DNA of 64,000 nt, from assembly GCF_035013185.1 (NCBI RefSeq), contig NZ_JAYGJO010000015.1, positions 1 through 64,000 of the forward strand. Direction: 5' to 3'. Below the pieces are notes generated by a model. The model was not told the origin of the DNA, searched no databases, and saw only the letters and a list, made by a program, of their open reading frames with translations. Positions within the stretch are counted from its first letter, which is position 1, and each line of letters begins with the position of its first letter. Origin of the DNA: Acerihabitans sp035013185. GTDB taxonomy: Bacteria; Pseudomonadota; Gammaproteobacteria; Enterobacterales; Enterobacteriaceae. The translations under genes and the position numbers were made by a program. This document shows, piece by piece, positions 8,033 through 16,916 of this stretch.

Positions 8033-9211
8033 ATGAAATTGATGATAAGCCCACTGTTATCCAAGTCGTTGTCTGATGCTAATGATATTGCACAATGGTT
8101 ACGCCACAGCGCATCTGAGCGGGATCAGACCCGTCATATCAGCACGGAGCAGGTGGATGCCTACGCGTCATCCGGACTTTGGGCCGTGACAGTACCCCGG
8201 GAGTATGGCGGCCCTGATTTGGGTTATAAAGCGCTCAGCCAGATAACGCGCCTCATTGCGGCGGCCGACCCCTCGATAGCGCAAATTCCCCGCAGTCATT
8301 TTCATATTATTGATCTCCTCAATGCTGTAGCCCTTCCTTCCCAGAAAACGTTTTTCTTTAGCGAAATCCTGGCGGGTAAAAAATTTGCTCAGGCGGCGTC
8401 GGAAATCGGCGGCAAGAATGCATCCGATATTCAGACGACGCTGACGCAGGGAAGAGGGGCCTGGCGGCTGAACGGTAAGAAATATTATGCGACGGGCTGC
8501 ATACACGCGGACTGGATAGGCATTGTCGCCAAAGATGACATCGGCGTATTTATGCATGCATTTGTCCCGAAGGACGCGCCGGGTATGGAGATTAAAACGG
8601 ACTGGTCAGGCTTTGGCCAAAAAGTGACGGCAAGCGGCACCGTGCTGTTGAATGACGTTGTAGTAAATGAGGAACATATCATTCCGTTCACCGAAGCATT
8701 TCTTGATGTCCATCCGATAGGTGCTGCCTCACAAATGATTCATGCATCAATTGATATCGGGATTGCTCGGGAATCTATTGATGAGGCGACAAAATATATC
8801 AGGCAAACGGCCCGCCCGTGGATTGACAGCGGTGCGGAGCAGGCAAGTGATGACCCCTATCTTATCTCGGGGATTGGCGATCTCGAAATCCGCTATGCAG
8901 CAGCCGCTGCGATGCTGGATCAGGTAGCCGGAGAGCTGGATGAAACGGTAATCAGCACCGACGGCGATCTTGCCCGGCTTTCCGTGCGCGTGGGAATTGC
9001 AAAAGTGCTGGCAAGCGACATTGCGTTATTGGCTAGTAATAAGCTTTTTGAATTTGCCGGAACCGGCTCAACCCGTGAATCGCTCAATTTGCACCGCCAC
9101 TGGCGTAATGCGCGCACGCATACGTTGCACGATCCGGTGCGCTGGAAGGTTAATGCCATCGGTCAGTACTATTTAAACGGCGTCTATCCCAAGCGGCACA
9201 ATTACATTTAG
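8033..9211 (+). CDS. SfnB/DszC-like acyl-CoA-dehydrogenase-fold flavoprotein
   Basis: 392 residues with the acyl-CoA dehydrogenase fold. The C-terminus carries the HRHWRNARTHTLHDP signature, followed by the WKVNAIGQYYLNGVYP block. These are characteristic of SfnB / DszC-type enzymes, which use reduced flavin and oxygen or act in sulfur acquisition from organosulfur compounds, rather than of fatty-acid beta-oxidation enzymes. It lacks the YEG(T/A)SE catalytic-base motif seen in the second family member at 14569-15762. Together with the TauE/SafE gene and LysR it forms a plausible sulfonate/sulfone unit. It could also feed the biosynthetic operon, since it reads in the same direction, but 500 bases and an IS scrap separate them. 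Confidence 0.75.
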   Translation: MKLMISPLLSKSLSDANDIAQWLRHSASERDQTRHISTEQVDAYASSGLWAVTVPREYGGPDLGYKALSQITRLIAAADPSIAQIPRSHFHIIDLLNAVALPSQKTFFFSEILAGKKFAQAASEIGGKNASDIQTTLTQGRGAWRLNGKKYYATGCIHADWIGIVAKDDIGVFMHAFVPKDAPGMEIKTDWSGFGQKVTASGTVLLNDVVVNEEHIIPFTEAFLDVHPIGAASQMIHASIDIGIARESIDEATKYIRQTARPWIDSGAEQASDDPYLISGIGDLEIRYAAAAAMLDQVAGELDETVISTDGDLARLSVRVGIAKVLASDIALLASNKLFEFAGTGSTRESLNLHRHWRNARTHTLHDPVRWKVNAIGQYYLNGVYPKRHNYI

Positions 9212-9230
9212 CGGCTTTGCTTTACCCGGC

Positions 9231-9437
9231 GTGATGATGCGGGTTGGCGGCAATAAGTCATCCGTCACGCCGGAGCAGAGGCATGCAGGCAAAGACCAGG
9301 GTCTGCTGAAGCAAAGAGATGCGCTGTACCGTAAGGCCAGGGAGCGTCACCCGGAACACGGGTTGCGTGAGACGCGGAACTGGCGGTGGAAAGCAGAGGT
9401 CACGCTGAACCCGGAGCGGGAAAAACAGGCAGCATAA
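9231..9437 (+). pseudogene. IS transposase C-terminal scrap
   Basis: A 68-codon frame containing LLKQRDALYRKARERHPEHG, then RETRNWRWKAEV and TLNPERE. This is the typical C-terminal end of a family of IS3-type integrase/transposase proteins (usual pattern: RDALYxKARERxPERW, xTRNWxP, VTLNPE). The catalytic core is missing. It shows that an insertion occurred between the SfnB-like gene and the biosynthetic operon. Confidence 0.6.
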
Positions 9438-9727
9438 TTAACATCAGGGATGACAACTTCGTTGACTCTTACCGCGTCTTAATGGCTATGGTTTCATCAG
9501 TTTTACGCAATGACCATTATTATTCCATTTTGATCTATTTATTCACGCTTTTGTAATTTGCTGATTTTAATAAATTAAATAAATTAATAAGGTTTTGTTT
9601 GTGGTTACATCAGCTAAATCCTTATGTACATAATTCAAAATGCAACGTTAAGATTGTGAAATAAACATCTTATTAACATTAAATGAATTGATGTGTGTGA
9701 GATTTGGCTTAGCGAAGGATGATTGGG
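9438..9727 (+). promoter_or_regulatory. AT-rich leader/promoter region of the biosynthetic operon
   Basis: 290 bases, strongly AT-rich compared with the GC-rich genes on its right, and without coding potential. It must carry the promoter of the long operon, because every downstream gene to 31487 is on the same strand with tight spacing. A weak TTGTGA (about 9654) / CATTAA (about 9677) pair is visible. The ribosome binding site AAGGA is at 9715-9719. Confidence 0.45.
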
Positions 9728-10537
9728 ATGCCTGCAACAGGAGTTACAGCAAGAATGAGTCATGGGCTTGGACAGGGCCATTGGTTTACGACGGCCAGAG
9801 AAGCGCGGTCAAATGATTCGGCGCTCTATTGCCTGGCTCACGCGGGAGGCAACGCGCAAGATTACCTTCGCTGGCAGTCCGGATTATCGGACGATTTGAT
9901 CATGAAGGCCGTTACGTTACCCGGAACCGGACGCCGCTACGGCGAAGCGTACCCAACCGATATCAATCTGCTGACGGAAAATATTGCTGCCGCTATTGAA
10001 CGGGAAGGCGATAAGACGTTTTATCTTTTTGGCCACAGCATGGGAGCAATACTTGCCTGGGAGGTTGCAAAAAAGTTACGGACACCTCCCGGTGGATTGC
10101 TTCTTTCCGCCAGCCTGAGCCCGACGGAAATACCTTCACCACGTATCATCCGAATGGCTGAAATGGATAATGAGACGTTTATTCAGGAAATGGCTTATTT
10201 CAACGGCATTGATGAAAGCCTCATGCACAATCCGTTTCTTAATGACATCGTTGCCGAAAAATTAAAGCGCGATTTCAAGCTTATTGCCAGATACCGCTAT
10301 CAATATTCTGCGCCGGTGAGTGTGCCCGTCATGGTTATCGTCGGTGAACATGATGCGCATGTTACGGTCGGCAGCCTGATGAAATGGCAGTCACATACGC
10401 AGCATTTTCTCGGTGCAAAACAGGTGTGCGGGAATCATTTTTATTTTAACGATCATCCGGAAATTATGATTAATGCCATCAGTGAGATGGTTCACGAAAG
10501 CCGGAAAAAAATCGACGATAACTCCATAGTTATTTAA
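9728..10537 (+). CDS. Type II (editing) thioesterase
   Basis: A 269-residue alpha/beta-hydrolase of the GrsT/TEII type. The catalytic triad is readable: Ser104 in GHSMG, Asp209 in GEHDAHV, His237 in CGNHFYF. The N-terminal LYCLAHAGGNAQDY motif is typical of thioesterases acting on carrier proteins. Such enzymes remove wrong acyl groups or release products from carrier proteins, and this one fits because the NRPS here lacks an internal thioesterase. ATG 9728 has AAGGA eight bases upstream; the earlier ATG at 9719 overlaps that site. It is the first gene of the operon. Confidence 0.85.
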   Translation: MPATGVTARMSHGLGQGHWFTTAREARSNDSALYCLAHAGGNAQDYLRWQSGLSDDLIMKAVTLPGTGRRYGEAYPTDINLLTENIAAAIEREGDKTFYLFGHSMGAILAWEVAKKLRTPPGGLLLSASLSPTEIPSPRIIRMAEMDNETFIQEMAYFNGIDESLMHNPFLNDIVAEKLKRDFKLIARYRYQYSAPVSVPVMVIVGEHDAHVTVGSLMKWQSHTQHFLGAKQVCGNHFYFNDHPEIMINAISEMVHESRKKIDDNSIVI

Positions 10538-10560
10538 GTGTACGTTTGCTGAGGTTATTT

Positions 10561-11427
10561 ATGTTTACGGCGAATACGCAACCTAACAATTTGAGCCAAT
10601 ACGAAAAGGCTGAACGATTCAAAAAATTGCATACTGGAGGAACTCCTTTCGTAATGCCGAATCCCTGGGATCGCGGAACCGCGATTCTGATGCAAAACGC
10701 CGGGTTTAAGGCTATCGGGACGACTAGCGCCGGGTTGGCGTTTTCGCTTGGTAAGCTGGATCGCGCACAGTCCGTAACGCTTGAAGAAACGCTGGAAAAT
10801 GCCCGGGCACTGGTTGGCGTGACGCAGCTTCCCGTGTCCATCGATCTTGAGGATGGCTTCGGTGACGACGCTGACGCCATTATGCAGACCATCCGTGCCG
10901 CCGCAGAAAGCGGCGCCGTCGGGGGATCGATCGAAGATTACAGCAGCGTTCCGGCAAACCCGATCCGGGATTTCGCCTCGTCGGTGGCCCGCGTAGAAGC
11001 GGCAGTCGCGGCGGCAAAGCGTTTGCCCTTTCCCTTCACCATTACCGCGCGAGCGGAAAACTATCTTTATGGCGTCTGCGACCTGAAGGACACGATCGCA
11101 AGACTAAAGGCATACCGTGATGCCGGTGCCGACGTACTTTACGCGCCGGCATTGCCGGACGCCGACGCTATCAGAACGCTATGCGCGGCCGTTGACGCTC
11201 CGGTAAATGCGCTTCTGGGCGCGGGCAATCGTTTGTCCGTTACGGAGCTGTTTGCGCTGGGCGTCACCCGTATCAGCCTGGGCTCGGCGCTATCCCGCGC
11301 CGCCCTGGGCGGATTCGTTGCCGGGCTTCAGGAGCTACAGCAGCACGGTACCTGCCACTTCCTCGAGCGCGCCGTCGGCTATTTTGATGTGGCTAAGTTG
11401 CTTGAGAACGGAGATCTCCCGTGCTGA
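10561..11427 (+). CDS. Isocitrate lyase / PEP mutase superfamily protein
   Basis: 288 residues with a TIM-barrel pattern of the ICL/PEP-mutase superfamily: VMPNPWDRGTA, TTSAGLAFSLG, PVSIDLEDGFGDD (metal-binding Asp/Glu), TARAENYLYG and RISLGSALSRAA. Members cleave or form C-C or P-C bonds next to a carboxylate (isocitrate, methylisocitrate, oxaloacetate, phosphonopyruvate). The subfamily seen here is broadly distributed and poorly defined. In this operon it could supply a small alpha-keto acid or glyoxylate-type unit, which is inference. The start ATG 10561 follows GAGG. A TTG at 10546 is less likely. It overlaps the next gene by seven bases. Confidence 0.75.
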   Translation: MFTANTQPNNLSQYEKAERFKKLHTGGTPFVMPNPWDRGTAILMQNAGFKAIGTTSAGLAFSLGKLDRAQSVTLEETLENARALVGVTQLPVSIDLEDGFGDDADAIMQTIRAAAESGAVGGSIEDYSSVPANPIRDFASSVARVEAAVAAAKRLPFPFTITARAENYLYGVCDLKDTIARLKAYRDAGADVLYAPALPDADAIRTLCAAVDAPVNALLGAGNRLSVTELFALGVTRISLGSALSRAALGGFVAGLQELQQHGTCHFLERAVGYFDVAKLLENGDLPC

Positions 11428-12353
11428 ACGCAGTTGCTGCTTCGCAGAGCAAGCTACTGGCTGCGCAGTATGTGTTGGGTGAGCAAAAGCTTGCTTGGCA
11501 TGAACTTGCGGATCTTCAGGCGCGGGCAAAACAGTTTTTCATGCCGCTGCAGGCAGATTTGTGGGGCTGGGGGGAGATCTACAGAACAACGGGTTCCATC
11601 ATAGACATGGCGATAAAGACGGCCCGGATGACGCTCGCCGAAGCCGATTACACGGGGCAGGACATCGACACGACGATCGTGTGCAGTTCTTCGTTACAAA
11701 GCGGCACGGAGGCGCATCAGCATTTTTTGCGCGAGTTCGCTGGCCAGCTGCGGCTGGAGCAGTCGGCGATCGCCGGCGTGTCGCTCGGGCGTTGCACGAA
11801 TTTGCTCAAAGGGATCCATCTGGCCCGTAGCCTGATTCACAGCGGCCAGGCAAGACGAGTATTGGTCGTCACCAGCGACGCCATCAGCGATGAACGACAG
11901 CGGATGGAGAACTTCGCGCTTTTCTCTGATGGCGCCGCCAGCTGCCTGATTTGCCATGCCGATGATGCGTCTCAGGGGGATACACTGCTTGCCAGCGGCG
12001 GGCGGCAGGATCTCAGCCAACTGCATCAGGGGCTTTCAGCCGGGCTGGTCCGAGCGGTCAATCAGGACTTATTTTCGTCTGCGGGCATCACGCTCGGTGA
12101 TATCACCCGTTTGTTTCACAGCAACGTTTATCTTCCCCTGTGCCAGTTGAATGAAATGCAGGCTGGTTATCAGCGGACGCAGCTTTATACCGACAATATC
12201 CCGCGTTTCGGACATTGCTTTGCCGCCGATCCGCTGATCAATTTTATCGATGCCCGGAATAACGGGGCCGTGAGCGACACAGCGTTATATCAGCTGGCGG
12301 TCAGTATTCCCGGTGCCAGAGCCTCACTGTTACTGCGAAAAGGAAGCGCCTGA
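11421..12353 (+). CDS. KASIII (FabH)-like acyltransferase with altered active site
   Basis: 310 residues with the thiolase fold of beta-ketoacyl-ACP synthase III-like enzymes. The nucleophile is Cys125 (SLGRCTNLL) and the first His is His233 (LFHSNVY). Where FabH has the Asn of the GNTSAAS motif, this protein has FGHCFAAD, so His265 replaces Asn. KASIII-like proteins with a changed third residue (for example CerJ-type) transfer acyl groups to O, N or S instead of decarboxylating malonyl-ACP. An acyl transfer or non-decarboxylating condensation in this pathway is therefore likely. The GTG start follows GGAG and overlaps the previous gene. It shares a TGATG junction with the following gene. Confidence 0.75.
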   Translation: MLNAVAASQSKLLAAQYVLGEQKLAWHELADLQARAKQFFMPLQADLWGWGEIYRTTGSIIDMAIKTARMTLAEADYTGQDIDTTIVCSSSLQSGTEAHQHFLREFAGQLRLEQSAIAGVSLGRCTNLLKGIHLARSLIHSGQARRVLVVTSDAISDERQRMENFALFSDGAASCLICHADDASQGDTLLASGGRQDLSQLHQGLSAGLVRAVNQDLFSSAGITLGDITRLFHSNVYLPLCQLNEMQAGYQRTQLYTDNIPRFGHCFAADPLINFIDARNNGAVSDTALYQLAVSIPGARASLLLRKGSA

Positions 12354-14536
12354 TGTCTTTCTCATTCACCGATAACACCACATCGCTGCCCGATGAAAAA
12401 TTTCATTTTTCTCCTGATGCCCACGCGGCGCTGATCGCGCTGCGTGACAGCGCGGACGTACATGAACTTTACAGCAATCTGGTCAGCGATATTGAAAGCG
12501 AAACACAGCAACTTCTGGCCTTACAGCTGATCCAGACATTCCTGAGTGCGCCGTCGCCGGCATGGGAGCGCGCCGCTTTTGAGGCGTATATAGCCCGGGC
12601 GAAAACGACGCTGGCGCAGTCCGTGGCCATGCTGCTCCGGTGTGATGAAGAAGAGCGCAGTATCCTGCTCAAGCAACGGGCGTTGCTTTCGATGTTGGCC
12701 GGATGCTGGCTTGACCGGGTGTCCCAGCCCGCCACCGAGCCTGCCGGTGTCGTGAACTTGTTGAATGCCCAGCACTTTACGCTGAAGGGCTGTGGCGAAA
12801 TCAGCCTCAGTCAGCAACAACAACGTCAGCGCCGCTTTGCCGCGTCAGGTATCACCCTTCCTTTTGTCGGCGTACCCGGCGCGCCAGCGCAGTTGCACAG
12901 CAATGCGCTGACGCTCTGGCAGGCAGTATTTTGGCTGGCTTTTTCCCGTTTGCCCGCCAGCTACCTGCCGGAAGTTGCCGGTATTCATTTCGCTTATTAC
13001 GCGCTCGGTTTTGACGATGCGTTGCTGGAAATGCCGCCGTCGCTGACAGCCGCGCAGTGCACGACGCTGCTGGACGGTTGGTTAATCGCCTGTAATGACT
13101 CAGCGAGTGGTCAGGAGGATCTGCAACGGTTTTATCGGGCGGCCAGCCTGGCGACGGAGCTGGAACTGAGCCATGTCGGCATGCTGCTGACGCAACGGGA
13201 ACAGCTTGCGGCCCGAACGCCTGATGATCGCATGGCTGAAATCATGGCGCGCCATTTTCCTTTTGCGGGGAAACAGCACCAACTGGTCATGCTGGAGAAA
13301 AAAGCGCTGAGCCAATGGCGCGTTGATGATGCCGCCGGGATGACGGCGTTTTTAACCGCCTTTAAACGCTCACCGTATTTACGGCAAAAGGACGCAAAGC
13401 CGGAGGGCTGCCGTTTCATGCAGGCCATCCGTTTCGGCGGCGCCATGTTCGGTATTTTCAGTCAGCATGAGGCTGAAATCATGGCGTTCTGGATTGCCGA
13501 TGTCCAACAGCACGAACGTGAAATTACACTGAGCCGTTTCCGGGAACCGGGTGACGCGCAGGCGGCTGTCTGGCGCGATCGTTATCGTTGTACCCGCATT
13601 GATTCACTGTTCATGCTTGAAACGCCATCGTTGCCGGAGGCCCGCACGCTGTTTTATCGCCTTGTGAACATTGAACACTATGCCAATCACCTGGCGGCGA
13701 TCAAACAACAAGTGATGGACACGCTGCAACAGGCTCAGACGCTGTTTGCTTGTGGTCAGCAGGGGCGTTACACCGACGCCAGCGAGTTCGATTACAGTCC
13801 AGAGGCCTTGCGGACGCGAACGGATGCGATTTACTGGCAAAAACTGGTGAACCCTCTGGAACGGCTGACGACCATTCCCGATCGTGAAAGCGTGATTTTC
13901 AATCAGAAACTGATGGCGCTGGGAAGCATGATTGACGGCGCCTGGGCCCATCGTTTCGGTAGCGTATTGCGCAGCCATCGCCGCAGCGACGGCATGATGC
14001 TGGCCATTTATGCGGATGAAATGGGGCGCGGTGACGTGGAGAAAAACCATATTACGCTGATCCTGCGTGTCCTGCACAGCATGGGGATTATGCTTCCGCA
14101 TATCCGCGCCCCTGAATTCTGCCACCAGCAGGAATTACCGGATATCTACGACTTCTCCTTGCACCAGTTGGGTATGTCCCTGTTTCCGGATGCATTCTAT
14201 GAAGAACTGCTGGGCTACAACCTGGGAATTGAAATGCTGGGGCTGGGCGAAATGCGCATGCACGAGATTCAGAAGCTGCGCCGCTACGGCTTCGACACCA
14301 TTTACGAGGAAGCCCACCTCACCATCGACAACTTTTCCGCCGGCCATGCCCGGCAATCCGTTGATTTGATTATCGCCTACATGGAAGACCTACCGCCGAA
14401 TATGACGCCGGACGAACGTCAGCAACGCTGGCGCCGCATATGGCGGGGATATGCCTCTTTCGCGTGGTTCCTGGAAACTGACCTGAAAAATAACGTATCC
14501 GCCGCTGCGAACACATACAGCGAAGTACTTATTTAA
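12353..14536 (+). CDS. Large protein with C-terminal haem-oxygenase-like di-iron (HDO) domain
   Basis: 727 residues. The last about 230 match the 'iron-containing redox enzyme' / haem-oxygenase-like oxidase pattern. Glu556, Glu563 and His566 (ADEMGRGDVEKNH) have the same spacing as the E/D/H ligands of SznF-type enzymes. Glu627 (NLGIEMLG) and His655/Asp659/His665 (AHLTIDNFSAGH) supply the second half of a two-iron site. HDO enzymes perform N-oxygenation, C-C cleavage or oxidative rearrangement. The first about 480 residues are helical with no domain I recognise (contains RFMQAIRFGGAMFGIFS). Such a long N-terminal extension is unusual. In a hydrazine pathway this is a prime candidate for N-oxidation or an unusual oxidative step. 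No membrane segments. Confidence 0.75.
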   Translation: MSFSFTDNTTSLPDEKFHFSPDAHAALIALRDSADVHELYSNLVSDIESETQQLLALQLIQTFLSAPSPAWERAAFEAYIARAKTTLAQSVAMLLRCDEEERSILLKQRALLSMLAGCWLDRVSQPATEPAGVVNLLNAQHFTLKGCGEISLSQQQQRQRRFAASGITLPFVGVPGAPAQLHSNALTLWQAVFWLAFSRLPASYLPEVAGIHFAYYALGFDDALLEMPPSLTAAQCTTLLDGWLIACNDSASGQEDLQRFYRAASLATELELSHVGMLLTQREQLAARTPDDRMAEIMARHFPFAGKQHQLVMLEKKALSQWRVDDAAGMTAFLTAFKRSPYLRQKDAKPEGCRFMQAIRFGGAMFGIFSQHEAEIMAFWIADVQQHEREITLSRFREPGDAQAAVWRDRYRCTRIDSLFMLETPSLPEARTLFYRLVNIEHYANHLAAIKQQVMDTLQQAQTLFACGQQGRYTDASEFDYSPEALRTRTDAIYWQKLVNPLERLTTIPDRESVIFNQKLMALGSMIDGAWAHRFGSVLRSHRRSDGMMLAIYADEMGRGDVEKNHITLILRVLHSMGIMLPHIRAPEFCHQQELPDIYDFSLHQLGMSLFPDAFYEELLGYNLGIEMLGLGEMRMHEIQKLRRYGFDTIYEEAHLTIDNFSAGHARQSVDLIIAYMEDLPPNMTPDERQQRWRRIWRGYASFAWFLETDLKNNVSAAANTYSEVLI

Positions 14537-14568
14537 TTGTTTTATGACTATTTATGTAAGGATGCCTT

Positions 14569-15762
14569 GTGAATCAATGCATTAGCCACGACATAACGCT
14601 GCTGTCGCTGCCTTTTTTCACGCCGGGGCACCAACAATATGTGCATGAATTGGACTGGTGGTGCCAGCAGCAGCGTGAAACGTTACTGTCATTACGTCAC
14701 CGTCCGGTGGCAGAGCAGAGCCGTCAGATGCTGCATCTGCTGGGGAAGGAGGGGTGGCTTGATCACCTGAATACGCCTGAGCTGCCGGTGCCGAACGATG
14801 CGCGCAGAATGTGTTTATCCCGGCAGACGCTGGCCTATTTTGACGATCTGCTTGATTTTTCCTGGTCGATTCAATCTCTGAGCGCCAGCGTGATTCAGCG
14901 CTATGGCAATGATGCGCAACGCAGCGACTATTTACCCGTGCTGGCGCGCGGAGAACGCATTGCCGCATTTGCTTTGTCCGAATTACAGGCTGGGACCGAT
15001 ATTGCCGCGCTGACGCTGGAGGCACAGCGCTGCGAGGGCGGCTGGCGGCTGAACGGGGAGAAGGCGTGGATTGCCCTAGGGGATATTGCCAGTGACATCA
15101 TCGTGATTGCCCGCACCGGTGAAGGGCCGGGGCCGCTGGGGCTGAGTGCGTTTATCGTTGATGCTGTCGCCGGCGGCGTCAGCGCCCGTCCGCTGGACGC
15201 CGTTGCTCCTCGGTCATGGTCGCACCTGCGTTTCGACAATGTCCGGGTGTCACCGGAGAACCTGCTGGGGCAACCGGGGCAAGGATTCATCATCGCGCTA
15301 GATATTCTCGATCGTTTTCGCATGACGGTCGCCAGCGCCGCGATCGGGTTCGCCCGGCGTGCGGCGGATATCGCACTGCGGCATGCCGCGCAGCGCAAAA
15401 TTTACCGGGGACGCCTGCTGGATCTGCAACTGACCCAGGCAACGCTGGCCAAAATGGAGGTTTCGCTTTCCGCCGCTTCTCTGCTGACGGCCAGAGCCGC
15501 CTGGCAACACGACGATGGCCGGTCGTTCGCGCGGGAGTCCGCCGCCGCGAAATATTTCGCTTGTGAACAAGCCTGCAAAATCGTTGATGATGCGCTGCAG
15601 CTTCTCGGGGCTGCGGGCATCGTGGCGGGCAGTCAATTGGAACGGCTGTATCGGCAAATTCGCCCACTACGCATTTATGAAGGCGCATCCGAAGCCTTAC
15701 TGATGAACATCGCTTCTGCCCTGGATACCCAGCGGGTTATTAACCGGGAGGACTTATCGTGA
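14569..15762 (+). CDS. Acyl-CoA dehydrogenase-family flavoprotein
   Basis: 397 residues with the full acyl-CoA dehydrogenase layout: N-terminal helical domain, the FAD/substrate strand FALSELQAGTDIA and GWRLNGEKAWIALG, the FDNVRVSPENLLG loop, and a C-terminal IYEGASEALLMNIA carrying the usual catalytic Glu. In secondary metabolism such enzymes dehydrogenate carrier-protein thioesters. A hydrazinoacetyl or aminoacyl thioester would be a reasonable substrate here (inference). The GTG start follows TAAGGA. The stop overlaps the P450 start by four bases (GTGA), showing translational coupling. Confidence 0.85.
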   Translation: MNQCISHDITLLSLPFFTPGHQQYVHELDWWCQQQRETLLSLRHRPVAEQSRQMLHLLGKEGWLDHLNTPELPVPNDARRMCLSRQTLAYFDDLLDFSWSIQSLSASVIQRYGNDAQRSDYLPVLARGERIAAFALSELQAGTDIAALTLEAQRCEGGWRLNGEKAWIALGDIASDIIVIARTGEGPGPLGLSAFIVDAVAGGVSARPLDAVAPRSWSHLRFDNVRVSPENLLGQPGQGFIIALDILDRFRMTVASAAIGFARRAADIALRHAAQRKIYRGRLLDLQLTQATLAKMEVSLSAASLLTARAAWQHDDGRSFARESAAAKYFACEQACKIVDDALQLLGAAGIVAGSQLERLYRQIRPLRIYEGASEALLMNIASALDTQRVINREDLS

Positions 15763-16907
15763 GTGATTTACTTAACCCGCTCAGCGCGATTCAGCATGAC
15801 TCGCCCTGGGAATATTACGCCCGGCTGACCCGCGAGACCCCAGTCTATTTTGACAGTGCCCTTAAGCTGTGGGTGGTGAGCGATGCCGCTTCGACGGACG
15901 CGGTGCTTAACAGCCCGGTGCTGCAGGTACGCCCGGTGTCTCAGCCTGCTCCTCCCGGCCTTGTCGGCCAGCCGGCCGGCGATGTCTTCGGCCAACTGGT
16001 CCGTATGCGTGAAGGTGAGTATCAGCAGCGGCTTAAGTCCGTCATTATCCGCGCTTTTTCCACGGTGGATTCAGCGTATGTGAGCCAATTGGCCCGGCAA
16101 CTGGCGCAGCAGGCGCTGAGCGACGGCGAGGAGATTAACCGCTGGATGTTTTCCGTACCGGCGGCCGTCGTCGCTACGCTGTGCGGATTCATACCGCGGG
16201 ACGTGCCGGAGGTTGTGGCGCTCATTGCGGAGTTTGTGTTGTGCATTCCCGCCGCCGCCGGTCCTGAGCACCAGCAGCGCGCCAGCCTTGCGGCAAGGTC
16301 GCTGCTGGAGAGATTTTCCGCACAAATCGCGCAGGCGCACCATGGCTCTCTGCTGACGGAACTGCTGCGATGCGCCGGCGAAGAAGGCTGGTCTCAACGT
16401 GCGCCGCTGATCGCCAATGCTATCGGTTTCTTGTCGCAAACCTATGATGCCACGGCCAGCCTGGCGGGCAACACGCTGCTGACCGCTCGGTGTTATCCGG
16501 ATCTCTGGCAGCGCGGACCGGCCGACGCCTTTATTGATGAAACCGCGCGTTACACCTCGCCGATACAAAATACCCGCCGTTTCGCCGTGCATGAGGTGAC
16601 GCTGCTCGGCCAGCGGATCGCGGCGGATGAGACGATATTGCTGCTGCTGGCGGCGGCAAACCGCGATCCTGCCCGGTTTGCGCAGCCTGATGTTTTTCAG
16701 CCAGAACGAAATATGGCGGCGTATTTCTCTTTCAGCGGAGGCCGTCATCGCTGCCCGGGTGCCGCGGTTGCGCGCGCCATCACGCACGGCATGGTTTCCG
16801 CGCTGGATGTGCACATGCCGGACTGGCATCAGCGTTTACATAAGCGTCGTTACTTGCCTTCAGGTAATGCCCGTATTCCCGAATTCTCACTTTCCGAGAT
16901 TAACTGA
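15759..16907 (+). CDS. Cytochrome P450
   Basis: A 382-residue soluble bacterial class I P450. The haem-binding loop FSFSGGRHRCPGAA holds the ligand Cys332. The ExxR pair is Glu261/Arg264 (DETARY). The I-helix reads QTYDATASLAGN: the acidic residue is present, but the position of the usual catalytic Thr is Ala with a Thr one residue later, so oxygen activation may be unusual. It needs a ferredoxin from elsewhere, as none is encoded nearby. GTG start with GGAGG upstream. Likely role: hydroxylation or other oxidative tailoring of a carrier-bound or free intermediate. Confidence 0.88.
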   Translation: MSDLLNPLSAIQHDSPWEYYARLTRETPVYFDSALKLWVVSDAASTDAVLNSPVLQVRPVSQPAPPGLVGQPAGDVFGQLVRMREGEYQQRLKSVIIRAFSTVDSAYVSQLARQLAQQALSDGEEINRWMFSVPAAVVATLCGFIPRDVPEVVALIAEFVLCIPAAAGPEHQQRASLAARSLLERFSAQIAQAHHGSLLTELLRCAGEEGWSQRAPLIANAIGFLSQTYDATASLAGNTLLTARCYPDLWQRGPADAFIDETARYTSPIQNTRRFAVHEVTLLGQRIAADETILLLLAAANRDPARFAQPDVFQPERNMAAYFSFSGGRHRCPGAAVARAITHGMVSALDVHMPDWHQRLHKRRYLPSGNARIPEFSLSEIN

Positions 16908-16916
16908 GGTCCCTGG

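Noticed and set aside
16071..16829. 252-codon minus-strand frame opposite the P450
   Set aside because: A GC-rich shadow of a well-supported P450 gene; Arg-rich and without motifs. The same holds for the long minus-strand frame opposite the NRPS (24864-26267).
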